DNA from: Paraspadella gotoi
Lineage: Eukaryota > Chaetognatha
Direction of reading: 5' to 3'
DNA length: 64,000 nucleotides
Assembly: GCA_051294375.1 (NCBI GenBank)
Contig: CM119271.1
Location: 9,758,291-9,822,290 of the forward strand
This document shows, piece after piece, positions 45,400 to 55,567 of this stretch (its first letter is position 1; each line of letters starts with the position of its first letter). Below the pieces are notes generated by a model, which saw only the letters and a program-made list of their open reading frames with translations, was not told the DNA's origin and made no database searches. Made by a program: the position numbers and the translations under genes.

Positions 45400-45478
45400 G
45401 TGGGGTGGGGGGGTTGGGGGAGGTGGTTGGTGAGTTTGGGGGGGTGGGTTGGTGGGGGTTTGGTGGGGTGGTTTGACG
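45400..45478 (+). promoter_or_regulatory. G-rich quadruplex-forming candidate
   Basis: Contains GGGGTGGGGGGGTTGGGGGA and several further G4-6 runs within 80 bases on the plus strand, enough for more than one intramolecular quadruplex. It lies about 80 bases upstream (minus-strand sense) of the candidate exon at 45,319. Confidence 0.6.
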
Positions 45479-45899
45479 ACCATAGTGGGAAATAGACTTG
45501 GATTCGACGACAACACGTCCGCGTACCATGGCGGTGGGTTTGGCGGTGAGACTGGTGGCGTGGGGACGAGTGAGTTTGGAATTGTTGAGTGGACGTGACG
45601 GTTGCGTGGGCGCCAGCACGTTACTCCGTGCAGACAAAATGAGCACCCTCCAAATAACCCCGGCTCATCGCAGGCGGTTTTTGTTTTTCTTTTTTTTTTT
45701 ATTCAGGTCTTAGTGATCGGCGTCGCTGGTCTTGTTGACGACTTTTGTTAGGTTGTTAAGCGTGGGTATGAACGAGTTGCCTTGTCCGGGTGTAGCACGG
45801 AGCTGTGGTTAGTTCTTCGTGGGTATAGCGTCGTGGTTTCGTGTAGTGAATGTCAAACGACTCTTGCTATTTCTTACTTTCAATTTTTGTTAAACCCAA

Positions 45900-45945
45900 A
45901 ACGCAGCCTCGTCTCTTCTCTCTCCTCTCCCTCTCTCTCTTCCCA

Positions 45946-45988
<43 letters not shown>

Positions 45989-46252
45989 CTTTCGCCTCTC
46001 TCTCTCTCTATTTCCTCTCTCTCTCTCTCTCTCTCTCCTCTCTCTCTCCCTCTTTCTCTCTCTCTCTGCTTCTCTTCTCCCTCTCTCTCTCTCTTCTCTC
46101 CTCTTTCATCTCTCTCTCTCATCTTCTCCTCTCTCTCTTCTCTCTCTCTTCTCTCTCTCTCTCTTTTCCCTCCCCTCTCTTCTCTCTCTCTCTTCTCTCT
46201 CTCTCTCTCTCGCTCTCTCTCTCCTCTACTCCCTCTCTCTCTTCTTATCTTC

Positions 46253-46316
<64 letters not shown>

Positions 46317-46337
46317 AGTCTCTCTCTCTCTTTCTCT
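45900..46337 (+). repeat. Long CT tract
   Basis: About 440 bases, almost only CT dinucleotides with TC/CC interruptions, the longest dinucleotide array in the window. All Ser/Leu and Arg/Glu frames over it are artefacts. Confidence 0.98.
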
Positions 46338-46423
46338 AAAAATCGGTTCCATATTTGATCTTTCGTCTCTGATCCCTCGAGCGCCCTCGGGCGACCAGGA
46401 GGGATCATCGCTAAGACGCTGGA

Positions 46424-46424
46424 A

Positions 46425-46458
<34 letters not shown>

Positions 46459-46460
46459 TC
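46424..46460 (+). repeat. CGG trinucleotide repeat
   Basis: About twelve GGC units in GC-rich context, next to the long CT tract. Confidence 0.95.
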
Positions 46461-46782
46461 TTTGTCTCGACCCCGGCCGGCGTCATTTTGGGGTCCAAAA
46501 CCGGGGCCGCTATCTGGGCCAAAATGATGGGGCTCCATTGTTGGCCTTCTTTGGGTTAAGGACAGTTATTCTAGGCTGTTTTAAAGGCCAGAAAAATTCG
46601 TTATTCAATGTTAAATGTTGAAAGGTTAAAAAAGGTTCACACATCGTGGATTTCGATAGTTTCTATAAAGCCTTACCTTCTATTTGTTGCAAGAAAATGA
46701 AATATATATTGTCGCATTGTAAGAAGCCCTTTTAAAAATATAACGTGAAAAATACAACAAACAAGAACGGTAATTCAAATGT

Positions 46783-47033
46783 GTTGCGCCGCAGTGACTT
46801 TCTCTTCACGTGTATTTATTTATTTATTTATTTTATTCTGTAAAGTTTTAGGATTTCCTGAAGGCGGCGCTAGCAGTCGCTTAGTTTTGAGTTTTTTTCT
46901 TGTCTTAACAAATGAGAAATCAACTTTGGGCATTTTTAACGTAAGTGAAACAGACCGACGGACAGAGATACCGACCGACCGACCGACCGAAAAGTGACTT
47001 ATGGAGCTGCTCCGCGAGTACTCGCGGCGCAAC
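46783..47033 (+). mobile_element. Short hairpin-ended repeat element, copy A
   Basis: 251 bases from GTTGCGCCGCAGTG to the exact inverted end GCGGCGCAAC. Before the right end come a GACGGACAGA/GACCGACC block, AAAGTGACTTATGGAG, and the perfect 16-bp palindrome CCGCGAGTACTCGCGG. No coding capacity. It resembles a non-autonomous DNA element (MITE, or Helitron-like with hairpin and CTAA end). Related bases extend about 25 further left in all copies (CGGTNATTCAAATGT-like), so the left boundary is uncertain. Confidence 0.65.
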
Positions 47034-47199
47034 TAAAAAATGGAATAAAATCCTAACAGGTCTTCGCCGTCANNNNNNNNNNNNNNNNNTCTCTCTCGAA
47101 TTCCAAGATGACCTTTTGAGACAGAGCGTCTTGAGTTTTGCCCTTTCTCCAAGACTTTATCGCTGGCCCGATCCTTAACTCAGTTTTCCCTTCTTCTCT

Positions 47200-47640
47200 A
47201 TGGCTCCTTTCCTAGATCCAAGTCTATTGTTAATTTTCGGCTTCATTTTAATCGTTCGTTTCCGTTGTTCCGTTTCCTCGTTCGTTTCCATCGTTTTTTA
47301 ACACGTTAATTTTCATTGTTCTGTATCCTTGTTTGTTTCTATTCTTTATGTTAAATCTTGTTCTCTTTTTAGCACTTTTCCTTTGTTCGTTTTCTAGTTC
47401 ATTTCCAATGTTCTGGTTCCTTGTTCCTTTACATTTCTCATTTTGTTGGTGTCTTCTATTGTTTATTTCTTACTTTCTTTCCAAAGTAAGCTCCTTATTC
47501 TTTATCAAAGTTTGTTTCTTTATTCATTGTTATATTTCGTTTCCTTGTTCAGTTCCAGTCTTCATTTCCCTGTTCGTTACCCTGTTCATTTTCCTCATTA
47601 ATTTGTTCCATTGGTCTCTCATTTCCGGTTGCCAAAAAGC
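47200..47640 (+). repeat. Degenerate TTGTTC(C/G)TTTCC minisatellite in P1 left arm
   Basis: Irregular repeats of a word like CGTTTCCTTGTTCGTTTC. The mirror copy is at 48,880-49,290. No gene. Confidence 0.6.
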
Positions 47641-47959
47641 TCGCGGTCAGTTTTTGACAAACAACTCTTGATGCCAATCGATCACCAAAATTCCATCGCA
47701 AGAGACTTAATCCTTTCCACAAAAATAAAAAAATGTTTTAAAATTATATATACTATACATTATATTAACAACTCGATATTTCCTTTCGTTACGCCCGTAC
47801 TCGTACGGGCCCCGGCCCCCGTACGTCTAATCCCGTCAACCAATTTTATTTTCTGACGTACGTAAGCTTTTAGACCAAAAGCGAAGATTACGCTAATAAC
47901 ATCATAATTCATATTTTAGAACGGCGGCCATCGTTAACGGCGTATATATCGCGAGAGAG

Positions 47960-48030
47960 GCTCGGCTGGCAGCGGCGGGCGGCTGGCGGCTGGCGGCTGG
48001 CGGCTGGCGGCGGGCGGCTGGCGGCTGGCG
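47960..48030 (+). repeat. GGCTGGC(GG) minisatellite, left member
   Basis: Units of GGCTGGC/GGCGGGC, about 7 bases, in GC-rich context. The reverse-complement array (CCAGCCG) at 48,415-48,540 is longer, and another starts at 63,940. Confidence 0.9.
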
Positions 48031-48174
48031 GCGCCATACATTTCCCTTTTCCATCTCCGTCAACTTCGCATCTTTCTGACCGAAAAATTCCGTCCGGCGT
48101 CAGTACGTCCGTTCGTCCATTCGTCAGGCATGTCTAGTTTGAAGTTGATTAACCGCTATTCAGAAGGAACGACG

Positions 48175-48177
<3 letters not shown>

Positions 48178-48265
<88 letters not shown>

Positions 48266-48272
48266 GAGAGTA
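48178..48272 (+). repeat. GA tract at the centre of P1
   Basis: (GA)n with one AGAAG interruption and a GAGAGGAGAG end, between the palindrome arms. Confidence 0.95.
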
Positions 48273-49404
48273 TAATGGAAGAGAGTATCAGTGACATTGA
48301 AGGATGCGCTGTGGGCCGGACGAATGGACGAACGGACGTACTGACGCCGGACGGAATTTTTGGTCAGAAAGATGCGAAGTTGACGGAGATGGAAAAGGGA
48401 AATGTATGGCGCCGCAGCCGCCCGCCGCCCGCCGCAGCCGCCAGCCGCCAGCCGCCAGCCGCCAGCCGCAAGCCGCCAGCCGCCAGCCGCCAGCCGCCAG
48501 CCGCCCAGCCGCCAGCCGCCAGCCGCCCGCCGCTGCCAGCCGAGCCTCTCTCGCGATATATACGCCGTTAACGATGGCCGCCGTTCTAAAATATGAATTA
48601 TGATGTTATTAGCGTAATCTTCGCTTTTGGTCTAAAAAGCTTACGTACGTCAGAAATAAAATTGGTTGACGGGATTAGACGTACGGGGGCGGGGCTCGTA
48701 CGAGTACGGGCGTAACGAAAGGAAAATATCGAGTTGTTAATACAATGTATAGTATATATAATTTTTAAAACATTTTTTTATTTTTGTGGAAAGGATTAAG
48801 TCTCTTGGATGGAATTTTGGTGATCGATTGGCATCAGAGTTGCTTGTCAAAAAACTGACCGCGGCTTTTTTGGCAACCGTAAATGAGAGACCAATGGAAC
48901 AATTAATGAGGAAAATGAACAGGGTAACGAACAGGGAAATGAAGACTGGAACTGAACAAGGAACGAATATAACAATGAATAAAGAAACAAACTTTGATAA
49001 AAATAGGAGCTTACTTTGGAAAGAAAGTGAGAAATAAACAATAGAAGACACCAAACAAATGAAGAAATGTAAAGTGAACAAGGAACCAGAACATTGGAAA
49101 TGAACTAGAAAAACGAACAAAGGAAAAGTGCTAAAAAGAGAACAAGATTTAACATAAAGAATAGAAACAAACAAGGATACAGAACAATGAAAATTTAAAC
49201 GTGTTAAAAACGATGGAAACGAACGAGGAAACGGAACAACGGAAAGAACGATTAAAATGAAGCCGAAAATTAACAATAGACTTGGATCTAGGAAAGGAGC
49301 CATAGAGAAGAAGGGAAAACTGAGTTAAGGATCGGGCCAGCGATAAAGTCTTGGAGAAAGGGCAAAACTCAAGACGCTCTGTCTCAAAAGGTCATCTTGA
49401 ATTC

Positions 49405-49405
<1 letters not shown>

Positions 49406-49499
<94 letters not shown>

Positions 49500-49500
49500 A
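49406..49500 (+). repeat. GA tract in P1 right arm
   Basis: About 90 bases of GA with small interruptions. The matching place in the left arm is the 17-N gap. Confidence 0.95.
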
Positions 49501-49629
49501 AAATGTTCAAGTAGCATTTAAAATCCGATGTCACGTGAATGAGTCGTGACGAGTGAATGTAATCACTGTGAACGAATCGTTTTTTCCGTATTTGACGGCA
49601 AAGTCTGTTAGGATTTATTCCATTTTTTA

Positions 49630-49882
49630 GTTGCGCCGCGAGTACTCGCGGAGCAGCTCCATAAGTCACTTTCGGTCGGCGTCAGTCGGTATCTCTGTCT
49701 GTCGGTCTGTTTCACTTACGTTAAAAATGTTAAAAATGCCCAAGTGATTTCTTATTTGTTAAGACAAGAAAAAAAAACTTAAAACTAAAGCGACTGCTAG
49801 CGCCGCCTTCAGGAAATCCTAAAACTTACAGTATAAAATAAATAATAAATACACGTGAGGAGAAAGTTCACTGCGGCGCAAC
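49630..49882 (-). mobile_element. Hairpin-ended element, copy B (mirror of copy A)
   Basis: 253 bases in inverted orientation relative to copy A, with GTTGCGCCGC at its left and GCGGCGCAAC at its right, and the 16-bp palindrome directly inside the left end. It differs from copy A by small indels and in the GACC block. Confidence 0.65.
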
Positions 49883-50459
49883 ACATTTGAATTATCGTTC
49901 TTGTTTGTTGTATTTTTCACGTTATATTTTAAAAGGCTTCTTACTATGCGACAATATATATTTCATTTTCTTGCAACAAATTAGAATGGTAAGGTGGTTT
50001 ACGGAAATCATTATCAATATATATTACCGTGGGAAATCCAAACTTCTCTTCTTTCACCCCGATGCCTCTTTTATTTTCTATTTACTAACGCAAGGAACAT
50101 TTCTCATTTCTTTCCGCGATCACAGCGACATCTTTTGCCGTTTCTAAATTTGTATCATAGTATATATTACTTAAGTACAGCTTTCCGAGTGGCTAACGCA
50201 TGGCTGTTTCTGATTGGTTCCCGCCGTTTCTTTTAGATCTCAGCCTTGATTTCTATCGACGTGTAACCTTCTCCAGATTTTGTTTCAGTCTTGCAATGCG
50301 TTTTCAATACTTTTTTTAAATGATAAGAATCGCTTTTTTTAGATTATCTCGGAAACTTCTTTTTTTTTTAAAGAAAGAAACCTTGTGATCGCTGAGATTG
50401 GTGGATTTTCCTTGGTGATAGAGGCAACCTTTTTCTCAATTTTGGCCTTTCAGAAACAA

Positions 50460-50531
50460 GTAAGATAGGATTCTTTACTTTAATATTATATTTTGCTGAG
50501 TGTGTATTAAATGTTTTGTTATTCTTTGCAG
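50460..50531 (+). other. Candidate 72-base intron
   Basis: Donor GTAAGATAGG and acceptor TTTTGTTATTCTTTGCAG, typical of a short invertebrate intron. The exon to the right starts GACTTTCAACTCC and soon meets stops in all frames, so the intron would sit in a 5' UTR or a non-coding transcript. Confidence 0.3.
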
Positions 50532-51320
50532 GACTTTCAACTCCATCTCATCGACTTTAGAATAGAGTAGCATGGGCTTCGAACTTTGTCGTCAGATCAT
50601 CATCTTTGAGCTTCTTTGACCGGCGCCATCGTCTCGTACCGCCGCCATCTCAACCGAATTCCTCTCGTTTTGATAGCGCAGGATCAGCTCAGCCAGTTAG
50701 TTGTCAACGACAGCCACCCTCTACGAACTTAGTTCAATACATTAGAAGTCTCGTTGCGGCGGGACGCAGTGCTCGAAGCGTTTTCGTCGAAGATTCTCTA
50801 AGCCTACGACGGTTTCTGCGGGACGCCGTCGGGTCAAGAAAGAATCCGCCCAGCGTCGCGGCCTCTGGGCTGCCGAGCGAATCGACGTTTCCATCATCGA
50901 AAGAACTTGCAAAACTTTCGACGGACGTAAGGATTCCGGCGGCGCTTCGGACTGCTTTCATTGCTTATTAGGGATCCTCGAACTAGCGACAACGCTCTCA
51001 TCGTCTTTTAGAAACTTTGCCGGAACTACGTTATCGCTCCTTTCTCGAATACTGCAGTTAGATTGAAGTTCGGTATCGATTCGTTTTGTTTCACATCTTC
51101 GCGTCTCGGTGCTTAACGACTTCGTGAAGCTTTCAACGACTTCAAGGCGCGATTTGTCACCACGGCAAACGAATACGGATCGCGTAGAAATAAGCGCTGC
51201 CCAGCAGATTAATATCGTCGTTGAAGACTCGACGAGTGGCCAAAACCTTGATCGGAATTCCCCTTTCGGCGGTTTTTTGTGGACTTGCGTCGGTTCGTTT
51301 GTAAGACGGATTTAGTTTCG
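50532..51320 (+). CDS. Uncertain coding fragments after the candidate intron
   Basis: GC-richer DNA with a frame at about 50,570-50,971 (SFFDRRHRLVPPPSQPNSSR, then QYIRSLVAAGRSARSVFVED, to a TAG) and another at about 51,112-51,315 (SAAQQINIVVEDSTSG). Neither has an in-frame ATG near the start, and stops separate them. Codon use looks non-random, but no domain is recognised. It may be a decayed transposon or host gene. The stretch ends before the 25-N gap at 51,536. Confidence 0.2.
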
Positions 51321-51535
51321 CCACTAGTGCGACGAAACGAGAAAAAAATTATCGACAACCTTCGCGGCACGCCGACAGTATCCCCTTTCCCAAAACGCCA
51401 TCGAGGATATCGAGACTAACCCCTTCTTCAAAGCGGACATGGCTCAGATCCATGCGAGCGTACCCTTCAGGAATGCAATATCTTCCTAGCCAACCTCCAC
51501 GTCGATGAGGTGGTTGTAAGCTCACGCGATTTCTT

Positions 51536-51560
51536 NNNNNNNNNNNNNNNNNNNNNNNNN
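51536..51560. other. Gap of exactly 25 N at the outer edge of P2
   Basis: Same length as the gaps at 5,334-5,358, 16,716-16,740 and 53,403-53,427; each lies in or beside duplicated sequence. Confidence 0.95.
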
Positions 51561-51729
51561 GTATATTACATATCAATACTCATTATTCACATAATTAATC
51601 ACATTAATCACATAAAACTGACCTCCTCGATCCGTCTGTCCGTCCGTCCGTCTGCTAATCCATCTTCTTCCGGTACGTTTCACTCTCGTCAGTCTTATAA
51701 TCCATCCATCAAACTTTAATAAAACTTGT

Positions 51730-52091
51730 CAGTCTCCCAATTCATCAGCCAGTCTCAAATTCAATTTGTCAGTCTTCTAATCCATCTGTTAGTCTTCAAT
51801 TCAATTTGTCAGTCTCCCAATTCATCAGCCAGTCTCAAATTCAATTTGTCAGTCTTTTAATCCATCTGATAGTCTTCAATTCAATTTGTCAGTCTCCTAA
51901 TTCATCAGCCAGTCTCAAATTCAATTTGTCAGTCTTCTAATCCATCTGTTAATCTTCAATTCAATTTGTCAGTCTCCCAATTCATCAGCCAGTCTCAAAT
52001 TCAATTTGTCAGTCGTCTAATCAATCTGTTAGTCTTCAATTCAATTTGTCAGTCTCCCAATTCATCAGCCAGTCTCAAATTCAATATGTCA
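51730..52091 (+). repeat. 20-bp/80-bp higher-order minisatellite
   Basis: Four 20-base variants (CAGTCTCCCAATTCATCAGC, CAGTCTCAAATTCAATTTGT, CAGTCTTCTAATCCATCTGT, TAGTCTTCAATTCAATTTGT) form an 80-base unit starting at 51,730, 51,810, 51,890, 51,970 and 52,050, with no length change. The inverted counterpart at 63,090-63,480 has lost this exact spacing. Confidence 0.95.
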
Positions 52092-52638
52092 GCTAATCTC
52101 TCTGTCTTCAAACTCCACAAAAACCAAATCAACCTCTCCGCCTTTTGATACTAGATTTCTCCCTCCAAATCTCCATTCGTCCGTCTCATAATCCATCCAT
52201 CCGGCCCCCGATGTCATTTCTCAGAAATCCATTCATCCCGTATGAATCCAAATCCATTCACGTCTTTCTTTCGCAATTCCATTCCACTTCCTCTGCATCT
52301 CTTTTCCACAAACCCCGTTCCACCAACTCCACCAAGCTTCGATTTCCACATCCCCGTTCCACCGACCTCACCAAACGGCATATTTCCGTTTCCACATCCC
52401 CGATTCGTTCTCTCTCCCTTTACTTTCTTGCTGCTATCGTCGTCGTCGTCGTCATAGTCGTCGCCCAAGTAGCCGTTTTTGTTGTTGAAGATGTTGTTGT
52501 GTTTGTTTGTTGTCGTCGTCCTCCTTTTTTTTTGGTCGTCGTTGTTTTAATAATTTGTTTTCCCTTATTGTGGTTGACTTCGGCGCCTTTTCAAGTCTCA
52601 ACCCGAGGTCAGCGTGCATCGATATCTTTCTGTGAGGT

Positions 52639-52995
52639 TCAAGCGATCATCCGGAAGTCATCGTCGGCGGCCTCGTGACGAGCTTGATCCAAAGCTTGAT
52701 CCAAAGCTTGCTTCAAGTCGAAAGTTACTTTCGACTGGGTTTGTTTTCTTTGGCCAACAATAACACGATTCGGCTCATGAGGGGTAAACCCCTTTTTTTC
52801 TTTGAAGGTCTTTAAACTCTCTCGCCCGGGGTTCGCTGTAAAATGTAGATGAAGAAAAATTGCCCACGGCTTAACGTAGTTTCTTATCCACAACTTGGAC
52901 CATATTCGTCTTCCAACAAGACCGCGCGATTGTTCCAAAGACCCAGGCCCAGGTTTGGAAGGAGCCCTTAAAAGTGAAAAATAAAAAAACGCCAA
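52639..52995 (-). CDS. Unidentified minus-strand frame in P2 block A
   Basis: A frame of about 118 codons reads RIWSKLWIRNYVKPWAIFLH, then ESLKTFKEKKGFTPHEPNRV and KQALDQALDQARHEAADDDF, to a stop. The C-terminal part has a 15-base (LDQAL) duplication. The mirror copy at about 62,240-62,524 encodes recognisably the same residues but with several frame changes. The sequence looks protein-like; no family is recognised. It may be a fragment of a mobile-element or host gene. Confidence 0.25.
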   Translation of the reverse strand: MAFFYFSLLRAPSKPGPGSLEQSRGLVGRRIWSKLWIRNYVKPWAIFLHLHFTANPGRESLKTFKEKKGFTPHEPNRVIVGQRKQTQSKVTFDLKQALDQALDQARHEAADDDFRMIA

Positions 52996-53029
52996 AGGTC
53001 AGTGACAGTGGCAACATTGTCTAGATGGA

Positions 53030-53402
53030 GGGGAGAGGAGAGAGAGAAGAGAAAGAGAAGAGAAAGAGAAAGAAGAGAAGAGAAGAGAAGAGAAGAGAAG
53101 AGAAAGAAGAGGAAGAGGACGGAGAGGAGAGGAGAGGAGGGAGGGAGGGAAGGGAAGGGAAGGGAAGGGAAGGGAAGGGAAGGGAGGAAGGGGAAGGGAA
53201 GTAAGGTAGGAAGGTAAGGGTAAGGTAAGGTAGGTAGGTAAGGTAAGGAAGTAAGGAAGAAAGAGAAGAGAAAGAGAGAGAGAAGAGAAGAGAAGAGAAG
53301 AGGAAGAAGAAAGAAAGAGGGGAGATAGAAGAAAAGAAAGAAAGAAAAGAAATATAATTTGGGGGGGGGGGGAGGGGGCAGTCGAAATCGAAGATGAAAA
53401 TT
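53030..53402 (+). repeat. Purine tract with GGAAG/GGTAAG repeats
   Basis: Nearly pure purine strand with (GGGAA)n and (GGTAA)n runs, ending in G-rich DNA and CAGTCGAAATCGAAGATG before the 25-N gap 53,403-53,427. The same block with the same end occurs at 53,540-53,930 and 61,310-61,650. Confidence 0.85.
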
Positions 53403-53427
53403 NNNNNNNNNNNNNNNNNNNNNNNNN

Positions 53428-54570
53428 AGGTGAACTACATAGAGCAGGAACGGCGAGTGCTGAATGTTACTGGTAATCAACTCGCTGACCGACAAACGGA
53501 ATCGAATGACCGACTAAACTGCGTCTTAACCTGAATCGTTGTGGCACACATCGAAGAATCGAGAGGGAGAGAGAAGGAGAGGGGGGGAGGGGAGAGGAGA
53601 GGAGAGAAGAGAAGAGAAGAGAAGAGAAGAGAAGAGAAGAGGAAGAGAAGAGAAGAGAAGAGAAGAGGGAGAGAAGAGGAGAGGAGAGGAGGGAAGGGAA
53701 GGGAAGGGAAGGGAAGGGAAGGGAAGGGAAGGGAAGGGGAAGGGAAGGTAAGTAAGGTAAGGTAAGGTAAGGTAAGGTAAGGTAAGGTAAAGGGAAGAAA
53801 AGAGAAGAGAAAGAGAAGAGAAAGAAGAGAAGAGAAGAGAAGAAAAAAGAAAGAGGGGAGGAAAGAAGAAAAGAAAAGAAAAGGAAAATAATTTGGGGGG
53901 GGGGGCAGTCGAAACGAACGATGAAAATTTCGGCGTCGGATCAAAAACGATTTTGTTTCGAACGAATGCGTCGAGGCTTTTGACAGCTGGAAGTGGCGAA
54001 TGGGTGTCAACTGGCAAAGCGGTGAAGCTAAATCTTTGTGGGTCGGGTTTTTGTTTAAAAAAAAAGGGTCCGACCCTCGAGGGATGGGTTAACGCGTGGC
54101 GACCCGACTTTCTCGATCGATCCCAGCGCAGATTCGACTGCCGCGATTCTTGCGAAGAAAAAACAAACTCTTATCGCCGTCGGGCGGAGGAGGAAAGAAG
54201 GGAAAAGGGGGAGAGAGGTTATGGGGAAGGGTGAGGGGGGGTTAGTGGGGTTAGATGGGGAAAGGTGAGAGGGGGTGGTTAGAAATGTCGGGTGGGTAGT
54301 ATTAGGGTAGGTTTAAAACTTTAAACGAGGACAGTTGAGACGTAATTAAATTGAAATTACAAAAAAAGTTAATGTACACGATTTAAAAAAAAAAAAGAAG
54401 AAAAAACATTCTAGACCTCCCCCCCTCTCCTTCTCTCTCCCTCTCGATTCTTCGATGTGGCCACAACGATTCAGGTTAAGACGCAGTTTAGTCGGTCATT
54501 CGATTCCGTTTGTCGGTCAGCGAGTTGATTACCAGTAACATTCAGCACTCGCCGTTCCTGCTCTATGTAG
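53428..54570 (+). repeat. Block C flanked by its own inverted ends
   Basis: The first 150 bases (from GGTGAACTACATAGAGCAGG) recur inverted at about 54,415-54,573, so a segment of about 0.85 kb (purine tract plus GC-richer 53,900-54,350) is bracketed by inverted repeats. The same segment lies in the same, not mirrored, orientation at 61,200-62,150. It contains no convincing gene; the 53,893-54,234 frame has no domain. Confidence 0.7.
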
Positions 54571-54711
54571 TTCACCGTTAAGAAACTGAGTTCACACGAA
54601 CCTATAAATAAAGTTTTAAATCGTCTCAAAAAAATACAAGAAATGTAAAGGCGTCTTAATTCGCCGGCCCGGCTGATCAAGTTTCTGAATTCAAGCACAA
54701 CGGATTGCTTC

Positions 54712-54768
54712 CGACCGCCTCCGACCGCCTCCGACCGCCTCCGACCGCCTCCGACCGCTTACGACCGC
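54712..54768 (+). repeat. CCGACCGCCT tandem repeat
   Basis: Six units of 10 bases ending in variants (CCGACCGCTT, ACGACCGCCA). The mirror copy is at about 61,008-61,068, with fewer or altered units. Confidence 0.9.
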
Positions 54769-55229
54769 CAACGAATTGTTTCTTGTTTCATTATTGTGTT
54801 TCCGACTTAATCGCATTGGGCGATGACTCGTGCCTCGGATAAAACACGTGCCTCGTTCTGGAAAAAAAAAAGGAAGAAACAAACGTTGAATTACTGAAAA
54901 TATATAAATGGAAAAGACTTAATTCTATTCGCAGGAAGGAAAGAGAGAGAGAGTCTAGAGAAACTATTTTCCTTGTTACTGTTTGTTTACTTTATTACCC
55001 CTTCTTTCTCTTGTTTTTACGTTCATTCGATAACTTGAATAAAATCAGAAAAGGAATAAGAAAGAAAAAAATTAATAAAAATATTTAATCAAATGGAAAA
55101 AAAGATTTGAAATACACGAATTCCAAAGCGAGGCTGAGGTCACCGCGGAAATCGGTGAAAGGAAAATAAAAAATAAAGGAGAGAAAAAAAAGGAGGGACT
55201 AATAAAAACGAGATCGGTTCATACAATGT

Positions 55230-55463
55230 GTTGCGCCGCAGTGGATTTATGATATGATATGACATGACATGACATGACTAAAAAACGTTCTTAGCACGTG
55301 TATTTATGATTTGAGGTTTTTTCTGTCTTAACAAATGAGCAACTAACTATAGGCGAATTATATGCATTTTTAACGTAAGTGGGCCAGACCGACGGACAGA
55401 CATACCGACTGACTGACGGACCGACCGACCAACAGAGTTGCTCCACGAGTACTCGCGCCGCAG
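55230..55463 (+). mobile_element. Hairpin-ended element, copy C
   Basis: Starts GTTGCGCCGCAGTGG, contains a TATGATATGA/ACATGACATG stretch, TTAACGTAAGTGGG and GACGGACAGACATACCGACT, and ends CACGAGTACTCGCGCCGCAGC, in which the inverted end is mutated (GCGCCGCAGC for GCGGCGCAAC). Confidence 0.6.
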
Positions 55464-55567
55464 CTAAAAATTTAAAAAAGGTGGAAATATGGAAAATACG
55501 AGGAGCTCTCTTTTCTCAGAGGAACCCATTTCTCTTCCATTAGCCCGCAATTTAATTTTAATTTTTA

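Larger units (their letters stand above)
46670..49997. repeat. Large inverted repeat P1
   Basis: Left arm 46,670-48,125 is the reverse complement of right arm 48,319-49,997. The 193-base spacer contains a GA tract at 48,178-48,272. Landmarks pair in mirror order: GTTGCGCCGC at 46,783 with 49,882; the CCCGATCCTTAACTCAG motif at 47,167 with 49,320-49,336; the GGCTGGCGG block at 47,960-48,030 with 48,415-48,540. The arms are highly similar and differ mostly by small indels. The 17-N gap 47,073-47,089 in the left arm corresponds to about 190 real bases (GA tract plus unique DNA) in the right arm. Confidence 0.9.

Noticed and set aside
45782-46538. Ser/Leu and Arg/Glu frames up to 225 codons
   Set aside because: Produced by the 440-base CT tract and the CGG repeat; all frames are open there by composition.
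46783-47033. Firm Helitron classification of the hairpin-ended element
   Set aside because: A CTAA end and hairpin fit, but a common 5' TC end and A-T insertion site could not be shown, and the inverted motif fits a MITE as well.
32185-52091. CRISPR array from regularly spaced repeats (for example 51,730-52,091)
   Set aside because: The repeats are contiguous minisatellites without unique spacers, in a eukaryotic context without cas genes.
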